64,000 bases of DNA, from assembly GCF_018130615.1 (NCBI RefSeq), contig NZ_JAFCKB010000010.1:1-64000 (forward strand), given 5' to 3'. The DNA is from Bradyrhizobium manausense (lineage in GTDB: Bacteria > Pseudomonadota > Alphaproteobacteria > Rhizobiales > Xanthobacteraceae). Positions 25,783-34,212 of the stretch are shown piece after piece (position 1 is the first letter of the stretch; each line of letters starts with the position of its first letter). The notes under the pieces were generated by a model. That model did not search any database. It was not told the origin of the DNA and saw only the letters and a list, made by a program, of their open reading frames with translations. Both the position numbers and the translations under genes were made by a program.

Positions 25783-26688
25783 TCACGCGCTCGTTCGAGC
25801 AAGGTCGCTTCGTCGTGTGGACAGGAGCTTGAATATGGCGGTTCTTTCCAGCACCAGATTGCGATACGCGTCTATATCAAGATCGCGATCTACGATGGCC
25901 GAAAGACCGCGCGAAACCGGGAGGAGGAGATCGCCATCGAAGCGGCCGCGCATGGCGCCGATCGTCGCAGCATCCGCCCCCTGCGCGCCCAACCCCGGTG
26001 CAAGTATGATTGATCGTGGCATGAGTTGCCGCAACCGCCTGCCCTCATGAACCGCCGTTGCGCCAATAACCGCGCCAATCGCACTCAGGCGTTGCGCGCC
26101 CTGCTGCGGAGGCTCAATATTGGCAATCAAATCTGCAACATGCTCGGAGACCAGCCTGTTGCCTGCCACCTTGTCTTGAAGCCAACCAGCGCCCGGATTT
26201 GACGTTCTGCAGAGAACAAACAGACCCTTACCGTAGCTCCGCGCGCAATCGACAAAAGGCTCCAGCGTGTCCGGGCCCATGAATGGAGCGACTGTCAGGC
26301 AATCGACTTCAAAGTCGCCGCTGCCACCGGCTGAGGTCGGGGTGAGATAGGCCCGGGCGTAGGCCGTCGCAGTTGATCCGATGTCACCTCGCTTGGCATC
26401 GAGAATGACTGCCATCCCATTGGCCTTTGCCTGCCCAATACCGGCCGATAGTGCCGTCAGCCCCTTCAGTCCGCAGGCCTCAAAATATGCGGACTGAAAT
26501 TTGACAAAGCCGACCTGGCCCTTGAGGAGCTCAAGCATGAAAGTGACGTAATCTCCAATCCACGAGCCGTCGCGCCTGTGATCGAAAAAGGCAGGAAGCT
26601 CAGGCAGGTGTGGATCGATGCCCGCGACCAGCTCGCCGAACTCGGCGGCATTCTTCTCGACGAGGTCGATCCAAGAGATCGTGGTCAT
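25783..26688 (-). CDS. pyrF: Orotidine 5'-phosphate decarboxylase, type 2-like
   Basis: About 301 residues from the ATG giving MTTISWIDLVEKNAAEFG, which has GGAGAG upstream; the frame is open to 26781. The TIM-barrel signature is present: LVAGIDPHLPELP, VGFVKFQSAYFEACG, AVILDAKRGDIGSTATAYARAYL (Asp-Lys-Asp catalytic set), VAPFMGPDTLEPF, LCRTSNPGAG and APGLGAQGAD. This matches the type 2 OMP decarboxylases, longer than the 230-residue type 1 enzyme usual in this group. It would convert OMP to UMP. Codon use looks slightly less GC-biased than neighbours. It is isolated from other pyrimidine genes. Confidence 0.85.
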   Translation of the reverse strand: MTTISWIDLVEKNAAEFGELVAGIDPHLPELPAFFDHRRDGSWIGDYVTFMLELLKGQVGFVKFQSAYFEACGLKGLTALSAGIGQAKANGMAVILDAKRGDIGSTATAYARAYLTPTSAGGSGDFEVDCLTVAPFMGPDTLEPFVDCARSYGKGLFVLCRTSNPGAGWLQDKVAGNRLVSEHVADLIANIEPPQQGAQRLSAIGAVIGATAVHEGRRLRQLMPRSIILAPGLGAQGADAATIGAMRGRFDGDLLLPVSRGLSAIVDRDLDIDAYRNLVLERTAIFKLLSTRRSDLARTSA

Positions 26689-26886
26689 CGCTAGCTCTCC
26701 GAGCGTCAGGGAGTTGCGGTCTAACCCGCGAAAGACCTTGCTTGCAACCGGGGCGAGCGGTTCTTCAACAAAATCAAACAATGCCGTCGGGTCGCGGCGC
26801 GCTTCGATAGGCTCGCCGCCAACGACCTCACTTTCCGTTCAATCTGAATCAATCAGAATGTGGCTGCACCTGAATGAGCCCGCGTC

Positions 26887-28788
26887 CTAGTTCGTCAGCC
26901 CATAAACGTCGAGCTGCCCGTCATAGGTCGGGCGATAGATGCGGCCCTTCCAGACGATCGGACGGTTGAACTTGGGATGTGTGAAGGCGTGCTCCGGACC
27001 CCAGTTCTCGCTGTCCCAGATCACCTGGAGCCGCTTCGAGCCGTCCGGATTGGTCGCAAAGTTCTGGGCATCATAGACCAGGAAGCGGCCGGGGCTCAGC
27101 ATCATGTTGCTGTCCTTGTAAGGGACCATCGCAACGACGATGGCGTCAGAGCCGTTGTTGGCCGCGAGCGTGATGCTCCAGCCGGGCATGCCGCCCGATG
27201 GTCGCGGCGATTGCGGCGAGGCGATCTCGTTGGATCCGGCGAGATAGGTCGAGGTCCCGTCGGCAGCGATCGACCATGCCCGCAGGGCGCTATTCTCGCC
27301 GCCGACGATGTGCATCACGCCATGCGTGGTTGAGGAGAATAGCAGCGGCGTACCGTGCAGATGCCGCGTCGCGCCGCCAGGATACAGATTCAGTTGCGTT
27401 GGCGAAGCCGGCGCCGGCGGCACGGTGGGATCAAAGTACGTATAGAGGATCGGCGGCATCTTGAGCTTGGCATAATTGGCGGCGAAGTGTCCGGCCTGGA
27501 GATCGCCCGGCTGCGTGTCGCCGAGCGCTGCGGCGTTGCCCGTGTAGAGAATGCCGTCCTTGCCCGCCGCCAGCACGGCGTGGGCCGATGCGACGTAGAC
27601 CGGACCACCCGATCCAAAATCCTGGTCGCTCCACGCCGATTCCTTCATCGCGGCCAAATGATGCGCCACGACCGGCGCGATCTGCGCATCCATGGCGTCG
27701 GGCCCGGACGTCACTGCCACATGCGCCATCTCGCGCGCATGAAGCGGCGTGAGCGCCATTCCCATTCGCTTGGCGTGGCCGATCACCGCCGTCAGCGAGA
27801 CATTCGACGGCAGCGCGTGCGCGTCGTCATCATCGTCGTCGATCGCGGCGGCAAGTCCGGCGGCAGGTGCGGCGCCGACCCGATTGGCGTCGGTCCATGG
27901 CGTCCACCACGACAGCACCTCGAAATGCGCGTGGGGTCCGGTGTGCAGGGCGAGCCGCACGATGCTCTCGCCGAAATCGCCCTGCTGCGGCGAGAACGCG
28001 CCGTTGCCGGTGATGACGTAGATCGAGCCGTCGGGAGCAATGGCCGGGCCTGCGCCGCTCTGCCATAGCCCGCCGCCGGAGCGCGTGACGGTGGAGCACC
28101 ATGCGGCCGCAAGATGCCAGGCATGGACATCGACCGCAATCAGCCAGCCCCGCGCCGCCGCCGAGGTCTCCCTGACCGTGCCGAAGGGAATCAGCACGTG
28201 GTTTCGTGTCAGCGTCAGCGCGCTGCGCTGCTTGCGTTGGATCGAGATGAATCTCTGCACGGGCAAGCCACCCGGCGGGGTGTAGACCGCGCCCTCGAGA
28301 TTGAGCAGGTCGTGCACTTTCGAGCCGTCGCTGATCCGCAACGCTCCGAGAAAATGCTGCGCCTTGGCAACGCTGCCATCGTCGCTGATCCAGGCGCAGG
28401 CGTAGAGAATGCCGGCGGCCTCGTCGATCACAGGGGTCGAGAGGATCCCCCAATTGACGTTGGTCATGTGGCCGTCGATGGCCGGTGTCCCGACGATGGG
28501 ACGACCGAGATTCGTCGCCCAAATCTTTTCGCCGGTCATCGCATCAAAGGCGTAGACCCAATTGCCCATCGTGGCCTGGAAGATCAGGTCGCGGGTCCTG
28601 CCGTCGGGCGTGTGCACGCCGGCAACCGCCAGCGGCTGCGCCTCGAGCCGGGGATCGTCGGGAATGGGAATGCTGAAGAGCTTGATGATGCCCTTGGTGC
28701 GGACGGCGGTCGCCGTCAGCACCGTCTCGGCATTGTTCGTGCCAGTCCTCGCGAGATCATAGCCGCGGGTGGTGACGGAGGCGACCAT
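26887..28788 (-). CDS. PQQ/YWTD-like beta-propeller protein
   Basis: About 633 residues from the ATG that follows the previous stop by 2 bp; the longer open frame to 29556 only reads antisense-like sequence across the neighbouring gene. Propeller blades show as repeated patterns: IFQATMGNWVYAFDAMTGEKIWATNLG, GTPAIDG, GSIYVITGNGAF, AVLAAGKDGILYTGNA and GRIYRPTYDGQLDVYGL. This resembles PQQ-type quinoprotein repeats, but there is no signal peptide, no haem motif and no clear PQQ-binding residues. An Asp run (IDDDDDDAHA) lies mid-protein. It is the last gene of a three-gene unit with a GH13-like enzyme and an MntP-like membrane protein. Function unknown. Confidence 0.8.
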   Translation of the reverse strand: MVASVTTRGYDLARTGTNNAETVLTATAVRTKGIIKLFSIPIPDDPRLEAQPLAVAGVHTPDGRTRDLIFQATMGNWVYAFDAMTGEKIWATNLGRPIVGTPAIDGHMTNVNWGILSTPVIDEAAGILYACAWISDDGSVAKAQHFLGALRISDGSKVHDLLNLEGAVYTPPGGLPVQRFISIQRKQRSALTLTRNHVLIPFGTVRETSAAARGWLIAVDVHAWHLAAAWCSTVTRSGGGLWQSGAGPAIAPDGSIYVITGNGAFSPQQGDFGESIVRLALHTGPHAHFEVLSWWTPWTDANRVGAAPAAGLAAAIDDDDDDAHALPSNVSLTAVIGHAKRMGMALTPLHAREMAHVAVTSGPDAMDAQIAPVVAHHLAAMKESAWSDQDFGSGGPVYVASAHAVLAAGKDGILYTGNAAALGDTQPGDLQAGHFAANYAKLKMPPILYTYFDPTVPPAPASPTQLNLYPGGATRHLHGTPLLFSSTTHGVMHIVGGENSALRAWSIAADGTSTYLAGSNEIASPQSPRPSGGMPGWSITLAANNGSDAIVVAMVPYKDSNMMLSPGRFLVYDAQNFATNPDGSKRLQVIWDSENWGPEHAFTHPKFNRPIVWKGRIYRPTYDGQLDVYGLTN

Positions 28789-28790
28789 GG

Positions 28791-29258
28791 TTAGCCTCCC
28801 CAGGCAAGCAGGCTTCCGGCCGCGATCAGGCAGGCCGCCGCCGGCGGCCGCGCATCGCGCAAGCCTGCGCGCCACCAATTCAGCACGATAGCCCCGCTGG
28901 CAAAACCGAGCCCGGCCATGATCGCGCTCGCTAGCGCCGCAAGGGCGGGCGCATCGCTCGTGCGTGACACGACATTGTCGATCGCCAGCAGCGGCGGCAA
29001 GACGTAGAGCCAGCCCGGCGCCGTCAGGAGGCGTTGCGCGATGGGCAAGCCGACGAGAAGCGCCGCGCCGCTCGCCATCAGCAGCATCGCGCCAAGCCCG
29101 CCCGCGAACGGCAGACTGACGCCGAGTGCGGAGCCGAGCCCGTCGCAGAGCCCGAACATCAGCGCAAGCGGCAGCGCGTGTCGCCAGGGCACAAGGACCG
29201 ACAGCGCGAAGGCGGCAACGAGACTGTCCGCGGACGTCCACAACAGGTGCAGCGTCAT
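28791..29258 (-). CDS. MntP-like small membrane protein
   Basis: 155 residues with five or six hydrophobic segments. Two similar halves each carry an Asp near the start of a helix: LWTSADSLVAAFALSV plus GLCDGLGSALG in the first half, and LLAIDNVVSRTSD plus GLGFASGAIVL in the second. This resembles the duplicated DUF204 unit of MntP manganese exporters (SMDAFAASIG), at slightly shorter length. Its ATG overlaps the GH13 stop by 4 bp, and the beta-propeller gene follows after 2 bp, so all three should be translated together. The transported ion is not established; other LysE/MntP-superfamily roles are possible. Confidence 0.7.
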   Translation of the reverse strand: MTLHLLWTSADSLVAAFALSVLVPWRHALPLALMFGLCDGLGSALGVSLPFAGGLGAMLLMASGAALLVGLPIAQRLLTAPGWLYVLPPLLAIDNVVSRTSDAPALAALASAIMAGLGFASGAIVLNWWRAGLRDARPPAAACLIAAGSLLAWGG

Positions 29259-31009
29259 GGAAACCTCTCAAATGATTTGTGGGCGAGGTAGGTGATGTCG
29301 ATCGAAAACGCCGCGCCGTGCTCGGGCAACTGCCGTCCCGCGACGCGGATATGATGTTCGCCGCTGGCGCCGGCCGTTCCGTCCGCGCTGACATGGCCGC
29401 CGTTGCACACGGCTTCGACCACGCTGTGCCCGTGCGCATCGGTAACGGTGACCTTGAGCGAACCATCCGCCGGCACGCCGTGGCGATCGAGGCCGACTTG
29501 AAGGGCGATCTTGCTCCCTTGCTCAATCCAGATCCGTGCCGTCTCGGTCTCGACATTGGTGGCAGGCCCCGTGTCGAGATCGACCGCGCCGAAGATCGTC
29601 TGCGTGGTATGGCGCGGATGCCGGATGGATGCGAGCTTCAGGCCTGCACGCGAGAAGCACAGATAGCTCTGGCCCTTGCTGAAGGCGTTGCTTGGAATCG
29701 TGAAGCGCGCGACACCGTTTCCGTCGGTCCAGATGTCGTCATGATGGCCGGTGTAGTCGTGCAGATGCACGTTGGCGCCGAAAGCAGTCTGGCAGCTGAT
29801 CGTGCGCGCGTTGATGGTGTCGAAGTTCAACGCGGTCAGCAGGCCGGGCGCGCCGGTCCGGTTGAGCACCACGACCTTGTCGTCGAGGAAGCGCGTGCTG
29901 GTCGGCCCGTTGGCGAGATGCTCGTGGATCCAGACCAGATTGTCGATCCATGGTTTCAGCCCGTAGGCGCCGGGCCAGACGCTGGGCGGGAAGTAGTCCT
30001 TGCCGTAAACGAACGGGTAGCCTTCGATCGACAGCAGGAAGGCATAGGCGAGCAGCTTGTTGCTGATGACCTGCTGGCCCGGCGAGGTGTCGGTATCGGG
30101 ATTGTCGACGAAGGTGCAGGTGAGATCGGGACGCCAGCTGGTATAGCCGGCGCCATCCAGCGCGCGCGCGTTGCCGCCGTCGCAGGCCGCCTGCAGCGCC
30201 CAATGCAGGGGGAAGTCGGCGACCAGTGAACGACCGTTGAGTGGCGGCTGCGTCGCCCAGCCGTTGAGGATCGCGCGATTGCCGTCGAAATACTCCGAAT
30301 AAAAGAACTTCGACGCCATCACGCCGTGAGTCATGAACTCGCGCACGAACGGCGCCCAGGTGCCCTTGACGTCGTCGAAGCGGGCGCCGTCCGCACCCGT
30401 GGTGCGGAACACCCACTGGCCGAAGTCGAGTGCATCCTCGATCGTGACGCGCGGCGGCCGGCAGCGCTGGTAGGACAGCTCGCGGCCGAACGGAAGATCG
30501 TTGGGCGGGCTCGGCACGTCATCGTCGGGCAGATCGTCCGGCGGCACGCCGCGAAACCAGCCGGGCGACGTCGTGTGCCTGCCGTTCAGCGACTGCCCGT
30601 CCGCGCCGAGATAGCGAAACACGCCGGGCCCGCCATTCTCGCCGCTGCGCTGATGCAGCACGAGGTCGAGATAGACGTCGATATCGCAGGCGTGCGCGAT
30701 GGCGACGAGGCGTGTCAGCGACGTCTTCGTGCCATAGCGCGTGGCGACCGAGCCTTGCTGGTTCTTGCTGCCGATGTCGCGGGGATCGAACACGCCATAG
30801 CCGTCACAGCCTGGTCCGGCACCGCCTTGCGCTTTCGACGTCGGCGGCAGCTGGATCGCGGTGAAGCCGACATTGCGCAATGCGCGGGCATGGATGGCGA
30901 GGAAATCGAGCAGCCAGGGGGCGCCGCGCCCGTCGACCGGCGCCGGCACGGTCACGCGTTCGCCGTGCGGGCCGAAGAAGCGTCCCCAAGCTAGCAGCGC
31001 AACTCCCAT
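29255..31009 (-). CDS. GH13 alpha-amylase-like protein with altered active-site histidines
   Basis: 584 residues, no signal peptide, so probably cytosolic. The TIM barrel covers about 30-400. Visible regions: DVYLDLVLHQRSG (region I, Asp115), GARFDDVKG (region II, Arg210 and nucleophile Asp212), YSEYFDG (acid/base Glu239) and TFVDNPDTDTSPGQQ (region IV, Asp305). The Asp-Glu-Asp triad is kept. The usual His of regions I and IV (NH and VDNHD) are replaced by Gln120 and Pro304, and KH of region II by KG. The closest pattern I recall is maltotetraose-type and plant amylases (FVDNHDTG-SPGQ). A C-terminal beta domain follows (about 470-584). First gene of the unit with the MntP-like and beta-propeller genes. 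Confidence 0.85.
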   Translation of the reverse strand: MGVALLAWGRFFGPHGERVTVPAPVDGRGAPWLLDFLAIHARALRNVGFTAIQLPPTSKAQGGAGPGCDGYGVFDPRDIGSKNQQGSVATRYGTKTSLTRLVAIAHACDIDVYLDLVLHQRSGENGGPGVFRYLGADGQSLNGRHTTSPGWFRGVPPDDLPDDDVPSPPNDLPFGRELSYQRCRPPRVTIEDALDFGQWVFRTTGADGARFDDVKGTWAPFVREFMTHGVMASKFFYSEYFDGNRAILNGWATQPPLNGRSLVADFPLHWALQAACDGGNARALDGAGYTSWRPDLTCTFVDNPDTDTSPGQQVISNKLLAYAFLLSIEGYPFVYGKDYFPPSVWPGAYGLKPWIDNLVWIHEHLANGPTSTRFLDDKVVVLNRTGAPGLLTALNFDTINARTISCQTAFGANVHLHDYTGHHDDIWTDGNGVARFTIPSNAFSKGQSYLCFSRAGLKLASIRHPRHTTQTIFGAVDLDTGPATNVETETARIWIEQGSKIALQVGLDRHGVPADGSLKVTVTDAHGHSVVEAVCNGGHVSADGTAGASGEHHIRVAGRQLPEHGAAFSIDITYLAHKSFERFP

Positions 31010-31135
31010 GACGCGGCCTCTGGCTGGCTGCGTCGATCATGCCTCGCACAGGGATCATCCGGAAGTTGAAAATTGAGGCAAGCGCTTCCACAGGACGAAT
31101 CGCCACTCACGATCGCGTGCGCGGGACGTCAGGCG

Positions 31136-31825
31136 CTAATCGTCGTCGTCGGAGCCAAACAATCGGATTTGCGGGAAGCCGCCACGCGAACGGCCGGCAT
31201 AGTCGCGCGCGTCGGAATCCTCGCGGACGCTGCGCGCGACATCATCCCAATCGGCCGGATCGCGCGCGCCGCGTGCATCGCGCTGATCATAGCGGCGGCG
31301 CTCGGCCCAGCGCTCGCGCCGCTCCGCCCGCCGCCGTTCGGATGCGGCGCGCTTCACGTCAGAGTTGCTGGCCTTGGCATAAGCATTGTCAGGAGAGGAT
31401 GCCGGCTCCGTCGCGGCCTGCTGCTCGGCCGGTCTTGCGGCTTGCGCTGGCGATGGTTTTGGCGGCTCGACCGCGGCAGCTTGCGAAAGCGGCGGCGCCG
31501 GCGATTCAGCGTTGGCCTGGGAGCTTCCCGCGTCAGGCTTCGTATCGGGTTTGGCGTCGTTCTGCGCCTGAGCCGGCGCAGCGGCCATCGCGCCGAACGC
31601 CTGCGATCCCGTGAGATATTGCACGCGTTCCGATGGTGCGTTGGTGGCAGCCGGCGCCGCGGCTTCCGCGCGTTGCGCCATCTTGCTGGTATCGGGCCCT
31701 TGCTTGGGCGCGATTGGATTCATGATGTTGCCGGCAACGATTCCACCGCCGAGACCAATGGCGATAGCGGCGACAATCGTTCCGGCACCGACGAAATAAG
31801 CTGTCGAGGCGCGCATTTGGCCCAC
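31136..31825 (-). CDS. Hypothetical membrane-anchored, Ala/Pro-rich protein
   Basis: 229 residues. One N-terminal hydrophobic segment (TAYFVGAGTIVAAIAIGLGGGIVAGNIM, about 8-35) is followed by a disordered Ala/Pro/Gln-rich stretch (about 60-150). Then comes a charged region, RRRAERRERWAERRRYDQRDARG, and an acidic end, FGSDDDD. There is no recognised domain. It is probably anchored in the inner membrane with a periplasmic tail. It lies upstream of the next gene's end by 78 bp on the same strand. Confidence 0.7.
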   Translation of the reverse strand: MGQMRASTAYFVGAGTIVAAIAIGLGGGIVAGNIMNPIAPKQGPDTSKMAQRAEAAAPAATNAPSERVQYLTGSQAFGAMAAAPAQAQNDAKPDTKPDAGSSQANAESPAPPLSQAAAVEPPKPSPAQAARPAEQQAATEPASSPDNAYAKASNSDVKRAASERRRAERRERWAERRRYDQRDARGARDPADWDDVARSVREDSDARDYAGRSRGGFPQIRLFGSDDDD

Positions 31826-31903
31826 TCCCTGTTTGGAGCGAGCAACGCAGTGGGATTGCCGGATGTTCCTGATTCAGAACGGTTCCTGAGAAGGAACGTC
31901 GTA

Positions 31904-32614
31904 TCAGATCTGCTGCGCGACCTTCTCGAGGCCGATGACGCGGGCGAGCTTGCGCACTTCTTCCTTCTGGTCGTCACGCAGCTGGAACAGCAGCGGCATC
32001 GCAGCCGACTTCAGCTGCTGGACCTCGTCGCAGTTCGGATCGATCTGCACGTTCGGCCCGTTGGGATTTGAGAGCTTGTTCGCCGAGATCTTGCGGACGA
32101 CGTTGCGCAACGCAGTCTCGACCGAGGGCCAGTAATATTCCTGCGACGACGACAGCTTCAGACGATCCCTGATGCCGGCGATCTGCACGTCGGAGAGCAG
32201 CGAGTAGGTTTTCTGCGGCTGCGGCTTGGCGACGGGCCTCGGCTTCGGCGGCGGCTCAATGGCGGCGGTGGTCTCCGCAGGCGCGGGCGCCTCGTTGACG
32301 CTCGCTTTGGGCATCGGGAAATCGGTCGGCGTCGCTGCGGCAAAAGCCTGGCGCAGCGGTTCGGTCAGCACGGGAGCCTGGGACAGCTTGTCGGCGGGAA
32401 CCTGCACCGGGTCGATCGCGGCGGATGCCAGCGCCAAGGTCGGAACCAGCCGGTCCGCCTTGGCGGCCCGGTTGGTCGAAAGCGGCTTCGGCGGGGCCGG
32501 CGTGACCATCTCCGCACTGACGCTCGGCACGCTGTCGCGGCCGAGAATGGCAGTGGTGGCGGCACCGAGGACGAGGAAGCAGGTCAGCACGGTGATGGTG
32601 ATGGCTCTGGACAA
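31904..32614 (-). CDS. Hypothetical exported protein with conserved C-terminal domain
   Basis: 236 residues. A signal anchor lies at the N-terminus (ITITVLTCFLVLGAATTAILG) and a Pro/Ala-rich linker covers about 30-130. The structured C-terminal domain (about 135-236) contains LLSDVQIAGIRDRLKLSS, YYWPSVETALRNVVRK and LLFQLRDDQKEEVRKLARVIG, helical and loosely like Spy/CpxP-type helical domains. The DPNCDEVQQLKSAAMPLL segment holds a single Cys. It probably forms a tandem with the following hypothetical gene on the same strand. Function unknown. Confidence 0.75.
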   Translation of the reverse strand: MSRAITITVLTCFLVLGAATTAILGRDSVPSVSAEMVTPAPPKPLSTNRAAKADRLVPTLALASAAIDPVQVPADKLSQAPVLTEPLRQAFAAATPTDFPMPKASVNEAPAPAETTAAIEPPPKPRPVAKPQPQKTYSLLSDVQIAGIRDRLKLSSSQEYYWPSVETALRNVVRKISANKLSNPNGPNVQIDPNCDEVQQLKSAAMPLLFQLRDDQKEEVRKLARVIGLEKVAQQI

Positions 32615-32748
32615 ACGTCTCTCCGGAAGGGCCGCTTCACGATGTTGTTAGAGATGCCCGGGAAAAGGGCGCGAATTAAGGCTTGAGTGTGCCTTTGCGG
32701 CGACAATCATCGGGTCCACGGCGACAAGGTCGAAAAAGCCAAGGAAAA

Positions 32749-32997
32749 TCAAGCGGCTGCCGACAGATCGTAAGCGTCCTGGATGTCGGCGACGATCTCG
32801 GAAGCCTCCCAGACGGCGCGTGGCTCGACCGATTGCAGCGTCACGGTCCAATTGCCGCCCCGGCGGGTGCGGGGGACGCTGACGATGTCGAAGCGGACAT
32901 TGCGGCAGAGCGGGTGACGGGCCAGCGCGTGCGCGACGCGGACGCGGATTTCGTCCAGCGTTGCGCCGGTCTTGCTGTTGAGAAAATCGAAATCCAT
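32749..32997 (-). CDS. Conserved hypothetical 82-residue protein
   Basis: A small soluble alpha/beta protein: MDFDFLNSKTGATLDEIRVR, then VAHALARHPLCRNVRFDIVSV, RGGNWTVTLQSVEPRAVWEA and the C-terminal helix EIVADIQDAYDLSAAA. There is no signal peptide. Codon use is normal. I recognise no named domain, though the pattern resembles small conserved alphaproteobacterial proteins. Confidence 0.75.
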   Translation of the reverse strand: MDFDFLNSKTGATLDEIRVRVAHALARHPLCRNVRFDIVSVPRTRRGGNWTVTLQSVEPRAVWEASEIVADIQDAYDLSAAA

Positions 32998-33121
32998 CGC
33001 CTGTCCCCCTCGTTCTGATTGGCGGCCGTGAGGGGGATTCTTGGCGGGCGATGGTTAATCTGCCGTTAAATGGGCGCGTCCGGAGCCATGCGGGATTAAC
33101 CGTGCCGGGCGGCGCGGAGCA

Positions 33122-34087
33122 TTACCGGCCACCCGCTTCGCGGTACTCCGCAACCGTGCGGGCAACGAGGTCGTCGACCGCCATTACGTCGGTAACACCC
33201 GACGTCGAATGCCCGCCGCTCCAGATATCGCGCCAGCGCTTCGGCCGGCTCTCGCGCGCATTGACGTCGATGTCCGTGCCGATATCGATCGTACCGCGCG
33301 CCGGAAGGTCATCAGGGTCAAGCCCGGCCGCGACGATCGACGGCTTCAGCATGCTGGTCTGCAGGCCCGTGAATGCGGTGGTGAGCAGAATGTCATCGGC
33401 GCTGCTTTCGACCAGCATCTGCTTGTGACGCGCGTCCGCCATGCTCTCGCGCGTGGCGATGAACTTCGTGCCCATGTAGCCGAGATCGCAGCCGAGCACT
33501 TCGGCCGCATGCAGCGCGCGGCCGTCGCTGATGCCGCCGGCGAGCACGATGATGCCGTCGTAGAATGCACGCACCGCGCGGACGAAGGCGAACGGATTGA
33601 GCCAGCCGGTCTGCCCACCCGCGCCGGCGGTGAGCAATACCAGTCCGTCAGCCCCTGCTTCCGCCGCGCGCTCGGCGTGGCGGATCGAGGCGACATCCGC
33701 CAGCACCAGCGCGCCGGCATCGTGCAGCGGCTTCAACACCGGTGCAGGCGAGCCGACCGAGGTGATGACGATCTCCGGCTTGTGCTCGAGCAGCACGGCG
33801 AGATCCTGCGCCAGCCGCGCGTTGGAGCGATGCACGATCAGGTTTGGACAGAGCGGCGCGGCCTTGCGGCCAGCTTGATCCTCATGCCGCCGCAGCCGCA
33901 TTGCGATCTCGGTAAACCATTGATCGAGCTGTTCCGTGTTGCGGCAGTTCACGGTCGGGAAGCTGCCGATCACGCCGCTCTGGCAAGCCGCAACCATGAG
34001 CTCGACACCGGACACCAGAAACATCGGCGCTGCAATCAGCGGCAGGCTGAGACGATCGCGAAAACGTTGCAGTCGATCGGATGTCAC
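33122..34087 (-). CDS. Nitronate monooxygenase-like flavoprotein (copy 1)
   Basis: About 321 residues from GTG 34087, which is preceded by GGGAGG at good spacing; the open frame reaches 34138. It is an FMN TIM-barrel enzyme of the 2-nitropropane dioxygenase family. LPLIAAPMFLVSGVELMVAACQSGVIGSFP is the FMN-binding start, followed by SVGSPAPVLKPLHDAGALVLADV, GADGLVLLTAGAGGQTG and LAGGISDGRALHAAEVLGCDLGYMGTKFIAT, the last carrying the phosphate-binding GG. These enzymes oxidise nitronates, but many homologues have unknown substrates. It is divergent from an acyl-CoA ligase gene 125 bp away, which suggests a shared promoter region. Confidence 0.9.
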   Translation of the reverse strand: MTSDRLQRFRDRLSLPLIAAPMFLVSGVELMVAACQSGVIGSFPTVNCRNTEQLDQWFTEIAMRLRRHEDQAGRKAAPLCPNLIVHRSNARLAQDLAVLLEHKPEIVITSVGSPAPVLKPLHDAGALVLADVASIRHAERAAEAGADGLVLLTAGAGGQTGWLNPFAFVRAVRAFYDGIIVLAGGISDGRALHAAEVLGCDLGYMGTKFIATRESMADARHKQMLVESSADDILLTTAFTGLQTSMLKPSIVAAGLDPDDLPARGTIDIGTDIDVNARESRPKRWRDIWSGGHSTSGVTDVMAVDDLVARTVAEYREAGGR

Positions 34088-34212
34088 CAGAGCCTCCCTT
34101 ATCACGCTCGCCTCCCTGCGCGGGCTTTGTCGTTCCATCCCGCATTCTCTGTGCTAGCGTCATCGGCAACATTGGCACGTGAGAAGCCGATGACAAAGCA
34201 ACGAGGAAACAT

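Noticed and set aside
28789-29556. Extension of the beta-propeller gene past 28788
   Set aside because: It would overlap the MntP-like gene in another frame, with Arg-rich shadow sequence. The ATG at 28788 gives a sensible start.
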